From: Treponema sp. | Lineage (GTDB): Bacteria > Spirochaetota > Spirochaetia > Treponematales > Breznakiellaceae | Direction: 5' to 3' | Length of the DNA stretch: 6,536 nucleotides | Assembly: GCA_031278025.1 (NCBI GenBank) | Contig: JAITLF010000013.1 | Coordinates: 1-6,536, forward strand | Shown: positions 3,999-6,536 of the stretch, one piece after another | Position numbering within the stretch: the stretch's first letter is position 1 | Layout: the number at the start of each line of letters is the position of its first letter | Program-made: the position numbers and the translations under genes | Notes under the pieces: generated by a model | What the model was told of the DNA's origin: nothing | The model's input: only the letters and a program-made list of their open reading frames with translations | The model's database searches: none

Positions 3999-5357
3999 AT
4001 GTTTGCTGTTCTATTGGAGATGTTCCACTATACCTTTCTTGTGAGGGCGGTGATCGTGGGCGCCCTTGTCTCGATCTGCGCCGCCCTGCTGGGGGTAAGC
4101 CTGGTCCTGAAGCGCTATTCCATGATTGGCGACGGCCTCTCCCATGTCGGCTTCGGCGCCCTGGCCCTGGCGACGGCTTTGAACGCCGCTCCCCTAACGG
4201 TGGCAATTCCCACGGTGGTGGGCGTCGCCTTTCTGCTTCTGCGCCTGAGCGAGAGCAGCAAAATAAAGGGGGACGCCGCCATCGCCCTTATATCCACCGC
4301 CTCAGTGGCGGTGGGCGTAGTGATTCTCTCCCAAACTACGGGCAGGAATACCGACGTGTGCAGTTACCTCTTCGGCAGTATCCTGGCCATGAACAAAACC
4401 GACGTTTATCTGAGCATCGGCCTTTCGGCGGCGGTACTCATTCTGTTTGTACTTTTCTACCACAAGCTGTTCGCCATAGCCTTTGACGAAACCTTTGCCC
4501 GGGCGGGGGGCATAAAAACGGGCTTTTACAATATGCTCATTGCCCTGTTGACGGCCCTCACCATTGTTCTTGGCATGAGGATGATGGGCGCCGTCCTTAT
4601 ATCAAGCCTGATCGTTTTTCCCGCCCTTACCTCCATGCGCCTCTTCAAGAAATTCAGGGATGTAACGGTCTGTTCCGCCGTAGTTTCCATTCTCTGCTTT
4701 TTTACCGGAGTGGTTGTTTCGTATCTTTACGCGGTTCCCACGGGGGCAAGCGTCGTACTCATAAACATCGCGGTATTTCTGCTTTTCTGGCTGCTTAAAT
4801 TGATAAAAGAAGGGGGCGTTATGCGCATTACCGGTACGGCTTTACTTATCTGCGCGTTCCTGGTTATGGGCTGCGGCGGAATAAAAAACGCCTCCATTCA
4901 AACAAACAACGCGGGGACCCAGTCGGTACGCCTGCCCCCCGACGAAACCGGGCCTGCCCGGCCGGCAATCGATGACGGCGGCGCGGTAATCGAAATAAAA
5001 GAAAAGATGTTCATCTCCCAAACCAATGATGTTTACCTGAACCCCGAAGAGTATCTGGGCAAAACCATAAAACTTGAAGGCGTCTTTGTCTCCACCCTGT
5101 ACGAAGGGCGTAAAGATCCCTATTGTTTTGTGATCCGTTACGGTCCCGGATGCTGCGGCAACGACGGCAACGCCGGCTTTGAGGTAGCCTGGAATAATCA
5201 GCAGGAGAAGGCCGGGGGTTACCCCGAAATGGACGCCTGGGTGGAGGCGGTGGGAACGCTGGAGGCCTATGAAGAAGACGGGTATCCTTACCTGTACCTT
5301 GCCCTCAGGTCCCTTACTGTTCTGGACAAGCGGGGCGCTGAATTTGTAACCCAGTAA
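3999..5357 (+). CDS. ABC-3 family metal permease fused in frame to a lipoprotein domain
   Basis: One open frame of 452 codons. Residues 1-274 are a full-length ZnuB/TroC-type permease with about eight hydrophobic helices. Family landmarks are DGLSHVGFGALALA (about 44-57), AFDETFARAGGI (about 161-172), RMMGAVLISSLIVFPA and the VPTGASVVLINIAVFLL terminal helix. It would form the membrane channel for a metal ion, driven by the upstream ATPase. Instead of stopping after LLKLIKEGGV, the frame continues into a typical lipoprotein start (residue 275, MRITGTALLICAFLVMGC) and a 160-residue domain with a CCGNDGNAG motif. The lipoprotein part has its own Shine-Dalgarno and ATG (see 4821-5357), so this may be a true fusion, two overlapping products, or a lost stop codon. 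As a fusion, the lipoprotein signal would act as an extra membrane helix and place the domain outside the membrane. No stand-alone solute-binding protein is encoded nearby. Confidence 0.88.
   Translation: MFAVLLEMFHYTFLVRAVIVGALVSICAALLGVSLVLKRYSMIGDGLSHVGFGALALATALNAAPLTVAIPTVVGVAFLLLRLSESSKIKGDAAIALISTASVAVGVVILSQTTGRNTDVCSYLFGSILAMNKTDVYLSIGLSAAVLILFVLFYHKLFAIAFDETFARAGGIKTGFYNMLIALLTALTIVLGMRMMGAVLISSLIVFPALTSMRLFKKFRDVTVCSAVVSILCFFTGVVVSYLYAVPTGASVVLINIAVFLLFWLLKLIKEGGVMRITGTALLICAFLVMGCGGIKNASIQTNNAGTQSVRLPPDETGPARPAIDDGGAVIEIKEKMFISQTNDVYLNPEEYLGKTIKLEGVFVSTLYEGRKDPYCFVIRYGPGCCGNDGNAGFEVAWNNQQEKAGGYPEMDAWVEAVGTLEAYEEDGYPYLYLALRSLTVLDKRGAEFVTQ
4821..5357 (+). CDS. Lipoprotein with CC-motif, OB-fold-like domain; internal start within the permease frame
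   Basis: An internal ATG at 4821, with AGAAGGGGG a few bases upstream, would give a 178-residue lipoprotein. Its signal is MRITGTALLICAFLVMGC, with a lipobox-like VMGC and the acylated Cys at residue 18 (4872-4874). A low-complexity linker runs to about residue 55. The domain then has FISQTNDVYLNPEEYLGKTI, a beta-rich stretch with YCFVIRYGPGCCGNDG (Cys111-Cys112), WVEAVGTLEAYEEDGYPYLYL and SLTVLDKRGAEFVTQ. From memory this resembles small lipoproteins beside zinc transporters and the OB-like C-terminal domain of the YcgQ/TIGR03943 family. The vicinal cysteines could bind metal, which is inference. In typical loci this would be a separate gene after the permease; here no stop separates them. 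Translation may occur both as fusion and from this start. Confidence 0.5.
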   Translation: MRITGTALLICAFLVMGCGGIKNASIQTNNAGTQSVRLPPDETGPARPAIDDGGAVIEIKEKMFISQTNDVYLNPEEYLGKTIKLEGVFVSTLYEGRKDPYCFVIRYGPGCCGNDGNAGFEVAWNNQQEKAGGYPEMDAWVEAVGTLEAYEEDGYPYLYLALRSLTVLDKRGAEFVTQ

Positions 5358-5378
5358 GGCCGCGCGTGCCGGCCGCGG
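5358..5378. terminator. Possible bidirectional terminator between convergent genes
   Basis: The 32-base gap between the lipoprotein stop and the facing gene's stop is very GC-rich and can fold: CCGCG (5360-5364) with CGCGG (5374-5378), or GGCCG (5358-5362) with CGGCC (5370-5374). Neither strand shows an adjacent T-run, so evidence is the position between convergent genes plus dyad symmetry only. Confidence 0.25.
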
Positions 5379-5389
5379 ATCCCGGGAAC

Positions 5390-6388
5390 CTAAAACCGGT
5401 AGGCCAATTGGACTGCGGCAAAAAAACCGTCCCCCGCCCCTCTGGTTGTTTCCCCGTCGAACAATTCCCTGCCGCCGAAGGCATATCCGCCGGATAGGTT
5501 CAAAAACGACAGGTCCAGTTTTCCGTATACGGAAAAATACTGTAATTCATAGGTCTTGTCTTTTTCGCCGAACGTAAAATACGCCGAATTACTGTTCGCC
5601 CCTATTCCTATGCCGGCAAAATCCCCCCGCTTTGAATCCCGGTCAAAGAAACGGTACCAGAGGCTGCCGTCGAAAATAACATCCCGCACATTCCGGTACC
5701 GGTGCATCCGCGTTTCCGTAACAACACGGACTCTCCCCTCCGGCAGCAGGGTGCATTTCAGCGAAGGCTCGGCTACGAATTCCGCGTCCAGGGTGATAAA
5801 GGGGGAATTAAGGGAAAAACGTATTACAGGCAGGGGTATCACGGGCCAGCTCTTTCCGTCCGCGTATTCAAGGCCGAATTCGCTGACCGCCAGCATGCCG
5901 CCGAGGGTCAGGGAGAGCTGTTGTGTACGCAGTACCTCGTAACCGTAACCCGCGCCGGCCTGTACGGTACGCAGCCCTCCGTAGAAGGGTTCCGCCGAGG
6001 CGCTTTGCAAAAGGCCCAGCACCTGATGGCGCCTGAACCTCCCCTCGGCAAACAGGCCCATATCGTGGTACAGGCCGGCATAGCCGGACGCATGTTCCCG
6101 CATAAAAAAATACTGCCCCGCCATCGCCATAAGCAAAAAGCTGTTTCTCTCTTCTCCGGGGGAGGGCGAAAGATTTCCCTTCGTAAAGGCCAAAGCTCCG
6201 GCGGAAGCATGAAACTGCTGCCCGTCAAGGGAAACGTACCGGTAAAGCAGCACGGGCGCAAGGGAAAAAGCTTTTCCCCCGCCGGCGCCGGCGCCGTCGT
6301 TACCGGCGGCGTTGTTGCCGCCGGCGCCGTCCGCAAAACAAACAACGGAAGAAAGCGCAAGAATCAACCATATCAACAGAACTTTCAC
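5390..6388 (-). CDS. Probable outer-membrane beta-barrel protein, unrecognised family
   Basis: A 332-residue secreted protein. The chosen start is the GTG at 6388-6386, because GGAGG (6398-6394) stands five bases before it and it places an ideal signal peptide at the N-terminus: (V)KVLLIWLILALSSVVCFA, cleaved before DGAGG. The in-frame ATG four codons upstream (6400) contains that Shine-Dalgarno and is less likely. A Gly/Ala/Asn-rich linker (about residues 21-38) follows. The rest alternates polar and hydrophobic residues in short strands rich in Tyr, Phe and Gly (for example QLSLTLGGMLAVSEFGLEYA, LDLSFLNLSGGYAFGG). It ends FFAAVQLAYRF, with the terminal Phe usual for BAM-assembled barrels. 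I cannot name a family; a porin-like or structural barrel is likely, and a periplasmic beta protein is the alternative. It converges on the metal locus, so shared function is not implied. Confidence 0.75.
   Translation of the reverse strand: MKVLLIWLILALSSVVCFADGAGGNNAAGNDGAGAGGGKAFSLAPVLLYRYVSLDGQQFHASAGALAFTKGNLSPSPGEERNSFLLMAMAGQYFFMREHASGYAGLYHDMGLFAEGRFRRHQVLGLLQSASAEPFYGGLRTVQAGAGYGYEVLRTQQLSLTLGGMLAVSEFGLEYADGKSWPVIPLPVIRFSLNSPFITLDAEFVAEPSLKCTLLPEGRVRVVTETRMHRYRNVRDVIFDGSLWYRFFDRDSKRGDFAGIGIGANSNSAYFTFGEKDKTYELQYFSVYGKLDLSFLNLSGGYAFGGRELFDGETTRGAGDGFFAAVQLAYRF
6287..6331 (-). repeat. 12-bp direct repeat encoding the Gly/Ala-rich linker
   Basis: GCCGGCGCCGTC occurs at 6287-6298 and 6320-6331, 33 bases apart start to start and so in frame. 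It encodes DGAG twice just after the signal peptide of the barrel protein. Other GCC/GGC-rich units lie between. This is simple low-complexity coding repeat and may vary in length between strains. Confidence 0.6.
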
Positions 6389-6393
6389 AGCCG

Positions 6394-6398
6394 CCTCC
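6394..6398 (-). promoter_or_regulatory. Shine-Dalgarno that decides a GTG start
   Basis: GGAGG on the minus strand, five bases before GTG (6388-6386). It lies inside an upstream in-frame ATG context (ATGGAGG), which argues that the ATG is not the start. Confidence 0.65.
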
Positions 6399-6409
6399 AT
6401 CGCGTTGGA

Positions 6410-6438
6410 CGCCGGACCCCGGGCCGGGGCGCCCGGCG
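6410..6438. other. Very GC-rich hairpin in the divergent intergenic region
   Basis: CGCCGG (6410-6415) pairs with CCGGCG (6433-6438), and CCCCG (6417-6421) with CGGGG (6425-6429) around GGC, with a small internal loop. It lies in the presumed 5' leader of the minus-strand barrel gene, about 20 bases before its start. It may affect mRNA stability or translation. No T-run follows on the + strand. Confidence 0.4.
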
Positions 6439-6443
6439 CTTTA

Positions 6444-6472
6444 TTGAAAAAAATCGCAATTTTTGTTATGTC
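6444..6472 (+). promoter_or_regulatory. Promoter candidate for the gene starting at 6494
   Basis: TTGAAA (6444-6449) is 17 bases before TATGTC (6467-6472), and TG one base ahead of it makes an extended -10 element. The surrounding 6441-6480 stretch is conspicuously AT-rich between GC-rich flanks. The -10 match is poor (3/6). A promoter for the divergent barrel gene probably lies in the same AT-rich stretch, but I could not place one. Confidence 0.35.
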
Positions 6473-6493
6473 TCTCACAATAAGGAGGAACAC

Positions 6494-6536
6494 ATGCTTT
6501 GTAAAGCTTTAGGCGGAGCATCCCGCGGGGCGGGGC
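6494..6536 (+). CDS. Start of an unidentified gene, 3' partial
   Basis: ATG at 6494 is preceded by an excellent Shine-Dalgarno, AAGGAGG (6482-6488), at five bases, and the frame stays open to the window end. It gives MLCKALGGASRGAG. Only 14 codons are visible, too few to identify a product. It is divergent from the barrel gene. Confidence rests on the ribosome-binding site and the promoter-like AT-rich region upstream. Confidence 0.5.
   Translation, partial: MLCKALGGASRGAG

Noticed and set aside
3672..4206. Two minus-strand open frames across the ATPase-permease junction
   Set aside because: They are antisense to motif-bearing genes, rich in Arg, Pro and Gly as expected from GC-rich shadow frames, and lack ribosome-binding sites.
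5556..5942. Plus-strand open frame inside the barrel gene, and another at 6312-6512
   Set aside because: The minus-strand frame has a signal peptide, beta pattern and terminal Phe. These opposite frames are basic, low-complexity shadows.
6398..6493. Longer starts (6493 and 6400) for the barrel protein
   Set aside because: The start at 6493 would bury the signal peptide after 35 residues translated from the presumed leader and hairpin. The 6400 ATG contains the Shine-Dalgarno of the GTG start.
1..6536. CRISPR array, insertion sequence, tRNA/rRNA, phage or defence system
   Set aside because: No regularly spaced repeats, transposase, terminal inverted repeats with target duplication, RNA gene or nuclease/toxin motif was found. 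The JAMM-ubiquitin-like-E1 trio recalls antiphage Bil/CBASS-type modules, but the rhodanese domain and CysM partner point to sulfur metabolism.

Overview
The window looks like chromosomal DNA from a fairly GC-rich bacterium with an outer membrane. It encodes a lipoprotein-type signal and a separate secreted protein that looks like an outer-membrane beta-barrel ending in phenylalanine. The small Cys/His membrane protein next to a zinc-type ABC transporter, and the CC-motif lipoprotein domain, resemble as I recall families shared by Clostridia and spirochaetes. A treponeme-like spirochaete is therefore my best guess, but only a guess, because no rRNA or other taxonomic marker is present.

Region 1 (1-2651, + strand) is a tightly coupled four-gene operon for protein-thiocarboxylate sulfur transfer. 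It holds a PLP-dependent cysteine synthase of CysM type (5' end outside the window), a JAMM/Mec+-type zinc metallopeptidase, a ThiS/MoaD-like ubiquitin-fold sulfur carrier, and a MoeZ-like E1 enzyme with a C-terminal rhodanese domain. Two junctions are 4-base ATGA overlaps and the third is a 2-base gap. By analogy with CysM-CysO-Mec+ of mycobacteria and HcyS/HcyD/HcyF of Wolinella, the E1 would adenylate the carrier's Gly-Gly end and load it with sulfur. The PLP enzyme would take sulfur from the thiocarboxylate to make cysteine on the carrier, and the JAMM peptidase would release it. The carrier's diglycine is not terminal: 12 further residues follow, so a maturation cut, plausibly by the same peptidase, is predicted.

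Region 2 (2652-2858) is non-coding. It holds a perfect 16-bp inverted repeat right at the E1 stop codon, a minus-strand stretch that reads like a gene fragment, and a near-consensus sigma-70-type promoter (TTGACA, 17 bases, TATAGT) whose predicted start site falls at the next ATG.

Region 3 (2859-5357, + strand) is a metal (probably zinc) uptake locus. It encodes a small membrane protein with a Cys/His cluster, an ABC-3 family ATPase and a permease that runs in frame, without a stop, into a lipoprotein with its own ribosome-binding site, start and lipobox. The ATPase has Gln in place of the usual H-loop His. No conventional ZnuA-like solute-binding protein is visible.

Region 4 (5390-6388, - strand) is a convergent gene for a probable outer-membrane beta-barrel protein, started at a GTG behind a good Shine-Dalgarno. 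It is followed by a gene-poor divergent region with an extremely GC-rich hairpin and the first 14 codons of a new + strand gene at 6494. No RNA genes, CRISPR array, insertion sequence or tRNA-associated attachment site was seen.
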